Made by a program: the position numbers and the translations under genes
Part shown: positions 19,505 through 29,410 of the stretch, piece after piece
How the letters are laid out: every line of letters starts with the position of its first letter
How positions within the stretch are numbered: position 1 is the stretch's first letter
Notes under the pieces: generated by a model
The model's input: the letters and a program-made list of their open reading frames with translations, nothing else
The model's database searches: none
What the model was told of the DNA's origin: nothing
Assembly (NCBI RefSeq): GCF_049275935.1
Contig: NZ_CP184830.1
Location: 2,294,001-2,358,000 of the forward strand
Length of the DNA stretch: 64,000 nt
Reading direction: 5' to 3'
From: Endozoicomonas_A sp049275935
GTDB taxonomy: Bacteria > Pseudomonadota > Gammaproteobacteria > Pseudomonadales > Endozoicomonadaceae

Positions 19505-19685
19505 CAGGAGTATGATCCTCTCTCAACGGTCAAATTCTGGAGTGCATTCAGGTTTGGCTGTTAATCCCCGTAGACCGTTATCAAGCACGAAATCTGTGAT
19601 TACTGGCATGGTTATGGAATTCTTTTGGAAATTAATAGTCCAAGCATATGTAGCTGAGAAAATTAAATACGGTCAATGGAGACCT

Positions 19686-21770
19686 ATGAATATAAACACT
19701 ACCAGAACAAATACTCACGTACTTTACGAAAGCAGTCTTGCTAAAGAAAATGTTGATGAGAGTTTTGATTCAGAGCAGAGAGAAGTCAAGAGCTTTTCAA
19801 AAAAACGATGGGTTCAAGATAAATCCTCTGCATTGACAAAGCGGATACGAGGGCTTGCTTGTATTCTGCCAGATAGAAGTCATCGAAAGGCTAGTCAGAC
19901 TATTTCCGAGAGAAAAGTTTCCCATTGGCTTACTACTGATGCTTTTGAAGCCCCGGATGAAGCAAGAAGCAGAGTGAGTGAGACGTTTACCGCAGTGGAA
20001 GTGGCTAAGCGTTTTCGAAATACCATTGAAAACCTTTTACATAGGCTGCGATACGACGAAATCGCAATGGAATATCATGAAGATGATCAAAGAGAAGAAA
20101 TAACAGGAATTTTTATCGACTTTATTTTATGCCAGGAAGGTTTGGTCCATGATCGGTGTTTTACCGTTGAAAACAGTCCCGATAAATATGTGGCGGGTAA
20201 AACCACGAGCCAGGAGCGGATTAAAGAGATAGAGTCTTACTTGGATGTTATTTTTACCCAACAGGCAGCAGAGGCATCGAAATTTAATAAGCCCAGGTTA
20301 CGTTATAGTCTGGGTGACATGCTGGTCGATTATCTTAACAAAAAAGAGAACGTACCGGATGATGTTACCCCAAAGATTAAGGTTACATATGATTTTCATA
20401 TTTATGAGATTACTTACAAGAAATTGCTGAAAGAGATATATCCATTTTTTCAAACCCTTCTTGCAGGAAGAGGCTTTTTTTCCGAGTTAGTTTTGGTGTT
20501 TAATTGTGCCGCAAAATACAGACGGGAATTGATTGATAGTGCTTGTGTACCGTGTAAAACCGGAAATATGTTAACCATTGGTCTGCGGCTTAGCGAAAGT
20601 GATGTGAGAGAGTATTTTAATCGAAGTGTTATGGATGTTATTTTTTCAGGGCGCTGTGATGGTATTGTTAATGCCATGTTTGAAGGCTGTTCTCAAACTG
20701 ACAATGAAGTGGAACCGGTAAACAGACCAAACCTTAAATTTGGTGAAGAACTTGAATATGATGTAAAAAATAAATTTTCTCGTACGCGGGGTCGGCTTTG
20801 TAATGGTTTTTCATTTCTACTCAAAGAAAAAGGGATGGTTTTACAAGCTTCCAATGACAAACGTGGCCCACACTTTGGCTTTGATAATAGCTTTACCGTA
20901 GTCTCTTTTTATGACTCAGAGGATTGGTTTGAAATAAACTGCACGCCTTATCATACAGATGATCAACGCGCAAAACTATCATTTCAGAAGGTCATTGAAG
21001 CTACTGACTCAATGCGCAAGGAAGGATTGATTGATTATAGCTCCGGACATAAACACGTTGATGCTATGAGTGCCACTCAGGGTGATACCAGCGTGCTTCT
21101 GGCGATGGAGTCTGAGATCCAACGAAATCCTTTTTTGCTGAGAGCGTTTGGAAATAATGATCGTATCCTGCAGGACGATGAGGCCAGATGGTATAAAACA
21201 TTTGCTGATTATAATCCAGACACAAAACCTTTTGCCGTAAAGCGGTTAAATAGAATCATTGACCGATATAATAAAAAAATAGAAGAAAATTATACTGAAA
21301 GGCCAAGCCATAAAGTGAGCACTGATTCGGAAAACAAAGAAAGACTTGAAGAATTTGCGCATTTTTATAGCCAAGTTGTTCATATGACGACTATACAGAA
21401 GGGAATTGGTTTCATTGGTGGCGATATAATGGGAAAGTTTATGGCTATGTCTTTGTTGCATATTACCGGAGCAAGCGGAGTCAACAAGTTATCTACGCTG
21501 GAATTTCGTTTTTTCCGTTGCCCGAAATCAGTACAGGAAATTGAGTTGATTAACCAATTCTTACAAACCTGGTTTCAATACATTCATCAGTGCAGGAAAG
21601 ATAAAATTCCTTTGCAGCCTGTCCCTGAAGATATTCAATCCTCTAAAGACTATACGGCAGCTGAAGTTCAGCTAAAAACCATTGATTATCTCAGTAAACT
21701 AGGGCTGAACCCGGAGCATTATCGCTGTTTTTGGGGCGAAGTAAGAGATATTCCGTCAGCGACCGACTGA
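19686..21770 (+). CDS. amidoligase-like array protein, copy 1
   Basis: A 694-residue soluble protein with no signal peptide, first of five tandem paralogs. The C-terminal half shows the ordered signature of the amidoligase (COOH-NH2 ligase, glutamine-synthetase-like) superfamily: GEELEYD, WFEINCTPY, SSGHKHVDA and STLEFRFFRC. These correspond to the family's metal/ATP-binding GxExE, a second Glu, the H-x-H and the E-F-R elements. Such enzymes join a carboxylate to an amine using ATP. The N-terminal 350 residues are helical and match nothing I know; blocks shared by all copies include IFIDFIL and EGLVHDR. ATG 19686 (MNINTT, preceded by ATGGAG) is chosen because all copies align there, although the frame is open back to 19467. 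The fold call is inference from motifs. Confidence 0.62.
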   Translation: MNINTTRTNTHVLYESSLAKENVDESFDSEQREVKSFSKKRWVQDKSSALTKRIRGLACILPDRSHRKASQTISERKVSHWLTTDAFEAPDEARSRVSETFTAVEVAKRFRNTIENLLHRLRYDEIAMEYHEDDQREEITGIFIDFILCQEGLVHDRCFTVENSPDKYVAGKTTSQERIKEIESYLDVIFTQQAAEASKFNKPRLRYSLGDMLVDYLNKKENVPDDVTPKIKVTYDFHIYEITYKKLLKEIYPFFQTLLAGRGFFSELVLVFNCAAKYRRELIDSACVPCKTGNMLTIGLRLSESDVREYFNRSVMDVIFSGRCDGIVNAMFEGCSQTDNEVEPVNRPNLKFGEELEYDVKNKFSRTRGRLCNGFSFLLKEKGMVLQASNDKRGPHFGFDNSFTVVSFYDSEDWFEINCTPYHTDDQRAKLSFQKVIEATDSMRKEGLIDYSSGHKHVDAMSATQGDTSVLLAMESEIQRNPFLLRAFGNNDRILQDDEARWYKTFADYNPDTKPFAVKRLNRIIDRYNKKIEENYTERPSHKVSTDSENKERLEEFAHFYSQVVHMTTIQKGIGFIGGDIMGKFMAMSLLHITGASGVNKLSTLEFRFFRCPKSVQEIELINQFLQTWFQYIHQCRKDKIPLQPVPEDIQSSKDYTAAEVQLKTIDYLSKLGLNPEHYRCFWGEVRDIPSATD

Positions 21771-21923
21771 ATGTAAAACTCAGGTTATGAACTATAGTGT
21801 CAGTTTTTAATGCTGGCGCTGGGGTGATTGGCCCCCAACCTCCTGATTTACTTCACTTCTTCTGAATCATTCCATCCCGATCATCAGCCTCATGCAGCAG
21901 GCCAGCACTGAGTAATATGAATC
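21771..21923. repeat. conserved trailer repeat of the array units
   Basis: The sequence after the stop codon (AACTCAGGTTATGAACTATA through CATCAGCCTCATGCAGCAGG to GAGTAATATGAATC) recurs after copy 2 (24422-24575) and, more diverged, after copies 3 (26729-26880) and 4 (29011-29145). Its last part also precedes copy 5 (30963-31010). It includes a GGGG...CCCC mini-hairpin. These trailers are direct repeats that can recombine and expand or contract the array. Confidence 0.8.
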
Positions 21924-22089
21924 ATCGTTCCGGCTTGTCTTTTTTAGGTTTTGGCTCTGGGTAGCGGGTTTCTTCCCCGGCTTTATGGGCCAGACCATTC
22001 TGCTCTAACGGGCAAATCAGACAGGAAGGTTTGGTTCGGGTACAAATCATTGCGCCCAGATCCATCATCGCCTGAGTGTAATCAGCATT
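21924..22089 (-). pseudogene. displaced internal fragment of mutY
   Basis: About 160 bp are nearly identical to mutY bases 17448-17608, in the same orientation relative to the window: GGCTTGTCTTTTTTAGG, GGGTAGCGGGTTTCTTCCCC and GGGCAAATCAGACAGGAAGG are shared. It encodes the Fe-S cluster region only, with no start or stop of its own. It joins the array trailer at ATCGTTCCGG, a 10-mer present both in mutY (17448) and in the array leaders (for example 26878). Confidence 0.92.
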
Positions 22090-22324
22090 TAACCTGAACA
22101 GAAAATGACTGGTTTTGATCCTTGTATTCTGCCAGTCTTTTTTCAGGAGTATGATCCTCTTTCAACGGCCAGTTCCGGAGTGTATTCAGGTTTGGCTGTT
22201 AATCCCCGAAGACCGTTATCAAACACGAAATCTGTCATTATTGGCAGGGTTGTGGAATTTTTTTGGAAACTAATAGTCTAAAACGCATAGCTAAGAAAAT
22301 TAAATACGGTCAATGGAGTGATCA
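22090..22324. repeat. duplicated TDT-gene 3' flank and array leader
   Basis: This segment repeats 19453-19685: TAACCTGAACAG, then the terminator hairpin, CAGGAGTATGATCCTCT, GTTTGGCTGTTAATCCCCG, CCGTTATCAA, and the leader GGAATTTTTTTGGAAACTAA. It therefore carries the 3' flank of the TDT gene without the gene. The leader core (GGAATTYTTTT, then AATAGTCTAA, then AAATAC.GTCAATGGAG) is shared by all five array genes and probably contains their promoter and ribosome-binding site. Confidence 0.88.
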
Positions 22325-24421
22325 ATGAATATAAATTCTAACAGAACAGATGCATATGGACTTTATGCAAGCAGTTTTGCTAAAAAAAATGTTGATGAGA
22401 GTTATGATTCAGAGCAGAGAGAAGTCAAGAGCTTTTCAAGAAAGCGATGGGTTCAAGATAAATCTTCTGCATTGATAAAGCAGATGCGCGTACTTGCTTG
22501 TAATCAGCCACATTTTTGTGATCGAGAGACTAGTCGGACTTCTTCCGATAGAAAAGTTTCCCATTGGGTTACTACTGATGGTTTTAAGGCCTTAGACGAA
22601 GCAAGAAGCAGAGTGAGCAAGACGTTCACCGCAGAGGAAGTGGCTGAACGTTTTCGCAATACCATTGAAAACCTCATACATAAGCTGCGATACGAGAAAA
22701 TCGCAACGGGATATCATGAAATTGATCAAAGAGAAGAAATAACAGCAATTTTTATTGACTTTATTTTATGCCAGGAAGGCCTGGTTCATGATCGCTGTTT
22801 TACCATTGAAAGCAGTCCCGATAAATACTTGGCAGGTAAAACCATAAGCCAAGGGAGGGCTGAAGAAATACAGTCTTTCCTGGATGCTATTTTTACCGAA
22901 CGGGCAGCAGAGGAATCAGAATTTTATGAACTTCGAATGTATTATAGTTTTGGGGATATGGTGGTTGATTATCTTAACAAAAAAGAAAGCGTATCGGATG
23001 ATGTTATCCCAAAGACTGACTGTAAAAATGACTTTTGCCTCATTGAATTTACTTACGGGAAATTGCTGAAAGCTATATTTCCATTTTTTCAAACCCTTCT
23101 TGCTGGAAATGGCTTTTTTTCTGAGCTGGTTGTGATCTTTGATTTTGTCAAAAAATTCAGACAGGAAATCATTGATAGTGCATGTAAACCGTGTCAAACC
23201 AATAATGTTATAACCATTGCTCTACGCCTCAATGGTAATGATATAAGAGAGCATTTTAATCAAGATGTTATGGATGTTATTTTTTCCAGGCGCTGTGATG
23301 GTATAGTCAATGCCATGTTTGATAACTGCGCTTTTGGGACTGACAATGAAGTGAGACCGGCAAGCAGATTAAATCTTAAATTCGGTGAAGAGCTTGAATA
23401 TGATATAAAAAATCAACCTACTGGCTCAAAGTATCGGCCTGTTGCTACTTTTACATGTCGACTCCAAAAAAAAGGTATGATTTATCACGATGCTAATGCT
23501 TGCGGACCTGATGCATCTTATGGTTATGGTTTTGATAATAGCTTTGCCGTATACCCTTTTTACGACTCAATGAGATGGTTTGAAATAAACTGCACGCCTT
23601 ACCATTCTGATGATCAACTCGCAGAATTATCTTTTGAGAAGGTGATTGAAGTGACTGATTCAATGCTCATCGACGGGTTGATTGATTATAGTTCCGGGCA
23701 TAAACACGTCGATGCCTTGAGTGCTACCCAGGGTGATACCGGTGTACTTCTGGCGATGGAGTCTGAGGTCCAGCGAAACCCTTTTTTGCTGAGGGCATTT
23801 GGAAATAATGATCGTATCCTGCAGAACGATGAAGCTAAATGGTATAAAACATTTTCTGATTACGATCCAGACATAAAACCATTTGCCTTAAAGCGGTTAA
23901 ATAAGATGATTGACCGATACAATAAAAAAATAGAAGAAAACGATACTCAAAAGGCAAGCCATAAGGAGAGCACTGATTCGGAAAAAAAAGAGAGGCTTGA
24001 GCAATTTGCAACTTTTTATAGCCAGTTTGTTCATATGACGACTATACAAGAGGGGTTAGGTTATATTGATGCCGATGTCAGCGGAAAGTTTATGGCTATG
24101 TCTTTACTGCACATTACCGGAGCAAGAGGAGTCAAAAAATTATCAACGCTGGAATTTCGTTTTTTCCGTTGTCCGAAAACGGTACAGGAAATCAAGTCGA
24201 TTAACCAATTTTTGCAAGTCTGGTTTCAATACCTTCATCAGTGCAGAAAGGATAAGACCCCTTTGCAGCCTGTTCCTGAAAATATCCGATCCTGCATAGA
24301 TTATACGGCAGAGGAAGTTCAAGCTAAAACCATTGATTACCTCACTAAATTAGGGCTGAATCCGGAGCATTATCGCTGTTTTTGGGGCGAAGTAAGAGAT
24401 ATTCCGCCAGCGACCGACTGA
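22325..24421 (+). CDS. amidoligase-like array protein, copy 2
   Basis: A 698-residue paralog of copy 1, alignable from end to end. Putative active-site elements are GEELEYD (residues 354-360), WFEINCTPY (418-426), SSGHKHVDA (456-464) and TLEFRFF (608-614). The segment ESEVQRNPFLLRAFGNNDRI between the third and fourth motif is nearly invariant among copies. Divergence is concentrated in residues 1-110 and 195-245. Start ATG 22325 has a well-placed GGAG (CAATGGAGTGATCA). Its upstream region is a copy of the TDT-gene flank joined to a mutY fragment, showing it arose by duplication of the mutY-TDT-copy 1 segment. Function and localisation are unknown; the absence of a signal peptide suggests cytoplasm or non-Sec secretion. 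Confidence 0.62.
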   Translation: MNINSNRTDAYGLYASSFAKKNVDESYDSEQREVKSFSRKRWVQDKSSALIKQMRVLACNQPHFCDRETSRTSSDRKVSHWVTTDGFKALDEARSRVSKTFTAEEVAERFRNTIENLIHKLRYEKIATGYHEIDQREEITAIFIDFILCQEGLVHDRCFTIESSPDKYLAGKTISQGRAEEIQSFLDAIFTERAAEESEFYELRMYYSFGDMVVDYLNKKESVSDDVIPKTDCKNDFCLIEFTYGKLLKAIFPFFQTLLAGNGFFSELVVIFDFVKKFRQEIIDSACKPCQTNNVITIALRLNGNDIREHFNQDVMDVIFSRRCDGIVNAMFDNCAFGTDNEVRPASRLNLKFGEELEYDIKNQPTGSKYRPVATFTCRLQKKGMIYHDANACGPDASYGYGFDNSFAVYPFYDSMRWFEINCTPYHSDDQLAELSFEKVIEVTDSMLIDGLIDYSSGHKHVDALSATQGDTGVLLAMESEVQRNPFLLRAFGNNDRILQNDEAKWYKTFSDYDPDIKPFALKRLNKMIDRYNKKIEENDTQKASHKESTDSEKKERLEQFATFYSQFVHMTTIQEGLGYIDADVSGKFMAMSLLHITGARGVKKLSTLEFRFFRCPKTVQEIKSINQFLQVWFQYLHQCRKDKTPLQPVPENIRSCIDYTAEEVQAKTIDYLTKLGLNPEHYRCFWGEVRDIPPATD

Positions 24422-24655
24422 ATGTAAAACCCAGGTTATGAACTATAGTCTCAGTTTTTAATGCTGGCGCTGTTGTGTTTGGCCCCCAACCTCCTGATTT
24501 ACTTCACTTCTTCTGAATCATTCCATCCCGATCATCAGCCTCATGCAGCAGGCCAGCACTGAGTAATATGAATCATCGTTCAGGAATTTTTTTACAAATT
24601 AGTAGTCTAAAGCACTAGAGCTTTAAAGAATTAAATGTGTTCATTAGAGATATTT

Positions 24656-26728
24656 ATGAATATAAATACAACGAAAACAGATAGTTACGGATTTCATAAA
24701 AGCGGCCTTGCTGAAAAGACTGATGAAAGTTTTGATTCGGAACAGACAGTTTTCAAAAGTTTTTCAATAAAGCTACAGGTTGGGGATACATCCTCCGCAC
24801 CGGTAGAGAAGATACGAGGAATCGGCACTATTGTACCAGATTCGAGCCATCAGATTGCCAATCAGACTATTCCCGAGCGAAAAGTTTCCCATTGGGTTAC
24901 TTCTGATGATTGTGAGGCCACAAATGCAGTCGGAGTCAGCGAGACGTTTACGCCTGAGGAAGTGGCTGGGCATTTCCGAGCTACCATTGAAAACCTCAGG
25001 CATTCACCGATAAACGAAAAAATCGCAAGGGAAAGCTATGAATATGATCAAACAAAGGAATTAACAGAGATTTTTATCGATTTTATTTTATGTCAGGAAG
25101 GTCTGGTCCATGATCGGTGTTTTACTGTTGAACGCAGCCCTGATAAATACGTGGCGGGTAAAACCATGAGTCAGGGGCGGGTAGCAGAGATAGAGTCTTA
25201 CCTGAATGCTATTTTTAGCGAATGGGAAGCAGAGGGATCGAAAACTTATTGGCCTAGAGTAGATTATGGTTTGGAGAACATGCTGGTTGATTATCTTAAA
25301 AAAAAGGAAAACGTACAGGATGATGTTGCTCCAAAGATTGTGTCCTCTGGTAATTTTTGGCATAAAATCAGGTTCGAGAAATTACTGAAGGAGATATATC
25401 CATTTTTTCAAACCCTTCTTGATGGAAGAGGCTTTTTTTCTGAGTTCGGTGTTGTCTTTAATTTTTTCGTAAAATTCAAGCAAGAACTGGTTGATAGTGC
25501 GCGTGAACCTTGTAGAACCAACAAATTAAACATTGGTCTGCGCGAGAACAGAAGTCATATGAGAGAGTATTTTAATCGATATGTTCTGGATGTTATTTTT
25601 TCCAGACGCTGTGATGGCATTGTTAATGCCATGTTTGGTGACTCCTCTTTTGAGACTGACACTGAAGCGAAGCCGTCAAAAAGATCAAACCTTAAATTAG
25701 GTGAAGAGCTTGAATATGATGTTAAAAATGATTTTTCCCGTACACGGGGTCGGCTTTGTAATATTTTCTCATCTCTACTAAAAGAAAAAGGGATGAGTAA
25801 TCAGGCTATCACCGACCAACGTGGTGTGCACTATGGTTTTGATGATTGCTTTACCGTAGTCTCTTTTTATGACTCGACGGCGTGGTTTGAAATAAATTGT
25901 ACACCTTACCATCCTGATGATGAACGCGCGAAATTATCTTTTGAGAAGGTGATTGAAGTTATTGATACAATGCGTAACAAAGGATTGATTGATTATAGCT
26001 CCGGGCATAAACACGTCGATGCCTTGAGTGCTACTCAGGGTGATGCCGGTGTGCTTCTGGCGATGGAGTCTGAGATCCAGCGAAATCCTTTTTTGCTGAG
26101 GGCGTTTGGAAATAATGATCGTATACTGCAAAAGAATGAAGCCAGATGGTACAAAACATTTGCTGATTACAATCCGGACACAAAACCATTTGCCGTAAAG
26201 CGGTTAAATAGGATCATTGACCTATACAATAAAAAAATAGAAGAAAATCATACTGGAAAGCCAAGCCATAAAGGGCGTACTGATTGGGAAAAAAAAGAGA
26301 GACTTGAGCAATTTGCCCATTTCTATAGCCAGTTTGTTCATATGACGACCATACAGAAGGGGCTTGGTTATATTGATGTTGATATCATGGAAAAGTATAT
26401 GGCTATGTCTTTGTTGCATATCACCGGCGCAAACAAAGTCAACAAATTATCAACGGTGGAATTTCGTTTTTTCCGTTGTCCGAAAACGGTACAGGAAATT
26501 GAATTGATTAACCAATTTTTACAAGCCTGGTTTAAATACATTCATCAGTGCAGAAAGGATAAAATTCCTTTGCAGCCTGTCCCTGAGGATATTAAATCCT
26601 GCAAAGACTATACGGCAGCTGAAGTTCAGCTTAAAACCATTGAATACCTCAGTAAATTAGGGCTGAATCCGGAGGAGTATCGCTGCTTTTGGGGTGAAGT
26701 AAGGGATAATCCTTCAGCGCCTGATTGA
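24656..26728 (+). CDS. amidoligase-like array protein, copy 3
   Basis: A 690-residue paralog with all four motifs intact: GEELEYD, WFEINCTPY, SSGHKHVDA and TVEFRFF. It is closest to copy 4, sharing the GFHKS/R-AEKTDESFDSEQ N-terminus and the KLNIGLRENRSHMREYFNR/KLTIGLRENRSHMREYFNR block. An upstream in-frame ATG at 24635 adds MCSLEIF; I chose 24656 because the other copies begin at MNI and AGAGATATTT precedes it. It lies 234 bases after copy 2 and carries its own leader, so each gene may be transcribed separately. C-terminal WGEVRD is shared by all copies. Confidence 0.6.
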   Translation: MNINTTKTDSYGFHKSGLAEKTDESFDSEQTVFKSFSIKLQVGDTSSAPVEKIRGIGTIVPDSSHQIANQTIPERKVSHWVTSDDCEATNAVGVSETFTPEEVAGHFRATIENLRHSPINEKIARESYEYDQTKELTEIFIDFILCQEGLVHDRCFTVERSPDKYVAGKTMSQGRVAEIESYLNAIFSEWEAEGSKTYWPRVDYGLENMLVDYLKKKENVQDDVAPKIVSSGNFWHKIRFEKLLKEIYPFFQTLLDGRGFFSEFGVVFNFFVKFKQELVDSAREPCRTNKLNIGLRENRSHMREYFNRYVLDVIFSRRCDGIVNAMFGDSSFETDTEAKPSKRSNLKLGEELEYDVKNDFSRTRGRLCNIFSSLLKEKGMSNQAITDQRGVHYGFDDCFTVVSFYDSTAWFEINCTPYHPDDERAKLSFEKVIEVIDTMRNKGLIDYSSGHKHVDALSATQGDAGVLLAMESEIQRNPFLLRAFGNNDRILQKNEARWYKTFADYNPDTKPFAVKRLNRIIDLYNKKIEENHTGKPSHKGRTDWEKKERLEQFAHFYSQFVHMTTIQKGLGYIDVDIMEKYMAMSLLHITGANKVNKLSTVEFRFFRCPKTVQEIELINQFLQAWFKYIHQCRKDKIPLQPVPEDIKSCKDYTAAEVQLKTIEYLSKLGLNPEEYRCFWGEVRDNPSAPD

Positions 26729-26958
26729 ATGCAAAGCTCAGGTTATGAACTTTAAAGTCAGTTATAATGCTGGCGTGGGGGTCATTGGCTCCCAACCCCT
26801 TCATTTATTTCACCTCTGCTGAATCATTCCATCTCGATCAACAGCCTCACGTAGCGGGTCAGCGAGTAATATTGATCATCGTTCCGGAATTTTTTCAGTA
26901 ATTAATAGTCTAATGCACTCAAGCTTTAAAGGATTAAATGTGTTCAATAGAGGAATTT

Positions 26959-29010
26959 ATGAATATAGACACTACCAAAGCAGATGCTTACGGATTTCAT
27001 AAAAGAAGCCCTGCTGAAAAGACTGATGAAAGTTTTGATTCTGAACAGAAAGTATTCAAAAGTTTTTCAAGAAAGCTAAAGGTTGAGGATACATCCTCAG
27101 CACCGGTTGATAAGATACGAAGGCTCGGCTCTACTGCGCCAGGCTGCAGCCATCAGGTTGCCAATCAGACTATTCCCGAGCGAAAAGTTTCCCACTGGGT
27201 TACTTCTGATGATTGTGAAGCCATAAATGTAGCCAGAGTCAACGGGACGTTTACCGCTGAGGAAGTGGTTGAGCGTTTCCGGACTAGCATTGAAAACCTT
27301 ATACATTCAGTGATATACAAAAAAATCACAAGTGAAGGCTATGCATTCTTTCAAGTAGACGAATTAACAGAGATTTTTATCGACTTTATTTTATTTCAGG
27401 AAGGTCTGGTCCATGATCGGCGTTTTAATGATGAAAGCAGCCCAGATAAATACCTGATGGGTAAAACCATGAGCCAGGATCGGGCTGAAGAGATAGAGTC
27501 TTACCTGAATGCTATTTTTACCGAATGGGCAACAGAGGAATCAAAAGCTTATTGCCCTAGAACGCTTTATAGTCTGGAGGACATGCTGGTTGATTATCTT
27601 AAAAAAAAGGAAAACGAACTGGATGATGTTAACCCAAAGATTGTGTCTTTTGATAACTCTTGGCATAAAATCAGGTTCGAGAAATTGCTTAAGCAGATAT
27701 ACCCATTTTTTCAAAATCTTCTTAATGGAACAGGCTTTTTTTCTGAGTTCTGTATTGTCTTTCAATTTTTCGTGAAATTCAGGCAGGAACTGGTTGAAAG
27801 TGCGCGTGAACCTTGCAGAACTAGCAAGTTAACCATTGGTCTGCGTGAGAACAGAAGTCATATGAGAGAGTATTTTAATCGACATGTTATGGATGTTATT
27901 TTTTCCAGGCGCTGTGATGCTATTGTCAATGCAATGTTTGATGACTCCTGTTTTGGGGGTGACAATGAAGCGAAGCCGTCAAACAGATTAAACCTTAAAT
28001 TGGGTGAAGAGCTTGAATATGATGTTAAAAATGAAGATTCCGATACAGAGGGTCGGCTTTGTCATATTTTTTCATCTCTACTAAAAGAAACAGGGATGAG
28101 TAGTCGCACTATCACTGACAGACGTGGTGTACGCCATGGTTTTGATGATCGCTTTACCGTAGTCTCTTTTTATGACACGTCGGCGTGGTTTGAAATAAAT
28201 TGCACGCCTTACCATCCTGATGATGAACGCGCGAAATTATCTTTTGAGAAGGTGATTGAAGTGATTGATACAATGCGTAACTCAGGATTGATTGACTATA
28301 GCTCCGGGCATAAACACGTCGATGCCTTGAGTGCTACTCAGGGTGATACTGGTGTACTTCTGGCGATGGAGTCTGAGGTCCAGCGAAATCCTTTTTTGCT
28401 GAGGGCGTTTGGAAATAATGATCGTATCCTGCAGAGAAATGAAGCGAAATGGTACAAAACATTTGCTGATTACAATCCAGACATGAAACCATTTGCCGTA
28501 GAGCGGTTAAACAGGATCATTGAACGATACAATAAAAAAATAGAAGAAAATTATATTGAAAAGCCAAACCATAAAGGGGGCACTCATTCGGAAAAAAAAG
28601 AGAGGCTTGAGGAATTTGCACGTTTTTATAGCCAGCTTGTTCATATGACGACTATTGATCCCGAAATAATGGGAAAGTACACGGCTATGTCTTTGTTGCA
28701 TATTACCGGAGCACGCGGAGTCAACAGGTTATCAACGCTGGAGTTTCGTTTTTTCCGTTGTCCGAAAACGGTACAGGAAATTGAGTTGATTAACCAATTT
28801 TTACATGCCTGGTTTGGCTACATTCATCAATGCAGGGAGGATAAAATCCCTTTGCAGCCTGTCCCTGAAGATATTAAATCCTGCAAAGACTATACGGCAG
28901 AGGAAGTTCAGCTTAAAACCATTGAATACCTCAGTAAATTAGGGCTGAATCCGGAGGAGTATCGCTGCTTTTGGGGTGAAGTAAGGGATATTCCGTCAGC
29001 GACCGATTGA
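26959..29010 (+). CDS. amidoligase-like array protein, copy 4
   Basis: A 683-residue paralog, sister of copy 3. Motifs GEELEYD, WFEINCTPY, SSGHKHVDA and TLEFRFF are retained. It lacks about 7 residues in the loop before the last motif (TTIDPEIMGKY against TTIQKGLGYIDVDIMEKY in copy 3), a region that also varies in the others. AGAGGAATTT precedes ATG 26959; an upstream ATG at 26938 is less likely. Downstream, the shared trailer runs to about 29145 and is then interrupted by unrelated DNA (29150-30960) before copy 5. Confidence 0.6.
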   Translation: MNIDTTKADAYGFHKRSPAEKTDESFDSEQKVFKSFSRKLKVEDTSSAPVDKIRRLGSTAPGCSHQVANQTIPERKVSHWVTSDDCEAINVARVNGTFTAEEVVERFRTSIENLIHSVIYKKITSEGYAFFQVDELTEIFIDFILFQEGLVHDRRFNDESSPDKYLMGKTMSQDRAEEIESYLNAIFTEWATEESKAYCPRTLYSLEDMLVDYLKKKENELDDVNPKIVSFDNSWHKIRFEKLLKQIYPFFQNLLNGTGFFSEFCIVFQFFVKFRQELVESAREPCRTSKLTIGLRENRSHMREYFNRHVMDVIFSRRCDAIVNAMFDDSCFGGDNEAKPSNRLNLKLGEELEYDVKNEDSDTEGRLCHIFSSLLKETGMSSRTITDRRGVRHGFDDRFTVVSFYDTSAWFEINCTPYHPDDERAKLSFEKVIEVIDTMRNSGLIDYSSGHKHVDALSATQGDTGVLLAMESEVQRNPFLLRAFGNNDRILQRNEAKWYKTFADYNPDMKPFAVERLNRIIERYNKKIEENYIEKPNHKGGTHSEKKERLEEFARFYSQLVHMTTIDPEIMGKYTAMSLLHITGARGVNRLSTLEFRFFRCPKTVQEIELINQFLHAWFGYIHQCREDKIPLQPVPEDIKSCKDYTAEEVQLKTIEYLSKLGLNPEEYRCFWGEVRDIPSATD

Positions 29011-29224
29011 ATGTAAAACTCAGGTTATGAGCTTTAAAGTCAGTTTTAACGCTGGCGTGGGGGTTATTGGCTCCCAACCCCTTCATTTATTCCATCTCTG
29101 CTGAATCATTCCATCTCGATCAACAGCCTTACGTAGTGGGTCAGCGATTCAATTGATAGTGGTGATGCGTTTTATAAGATCAGCAATTTGTTAACAACAG
29201 CTTTGCGTAATAACAGGCGACACC

Positions 29225-29410
29225 GTAGCGAGGACGGCAGTTAGTTGAGGATGAAAATTTGGTTTCGTGAGGAGAATAGAGAACTATTTGACGAACAAAA
29301 GCAGATTTTCAGACCAATTTGCTGCCGCCACCGACTGCATGGATGCTGGAGCTAGAGCAACGCAGGAGCAGTTGCCACGCAGGGCAGTCTATTCTCAGTC
29401 AGTCTCCTTG
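29225..29410 (-). mobile_element. degenerate inverted copy of the 29936 MITE
   Basis: CGTAGCGAGGACGGCAG, GAGGATGAAAATTTGGTTTC, GAGGAGAATAG and CAGATTTTCAGACCAATTTG match, in inverse orientation, the MITE at 29936-30102. This copy contains about 50 extra bases (29332-29381) and a degraded terminal repeat CTATTCTCAGTCAGTCTCC (29389). The two copies face each other around the gene at 29395-29877. Confidence 0.75.

Noticed and set aside
19467..19685. N-terminal extension of array copy 1 by 73 codons
   Set aside because: It covers the TDT terminator and leader; the other four copies start at MNI with their own ribosome-binding sites, and the extension is not conserved as protein.
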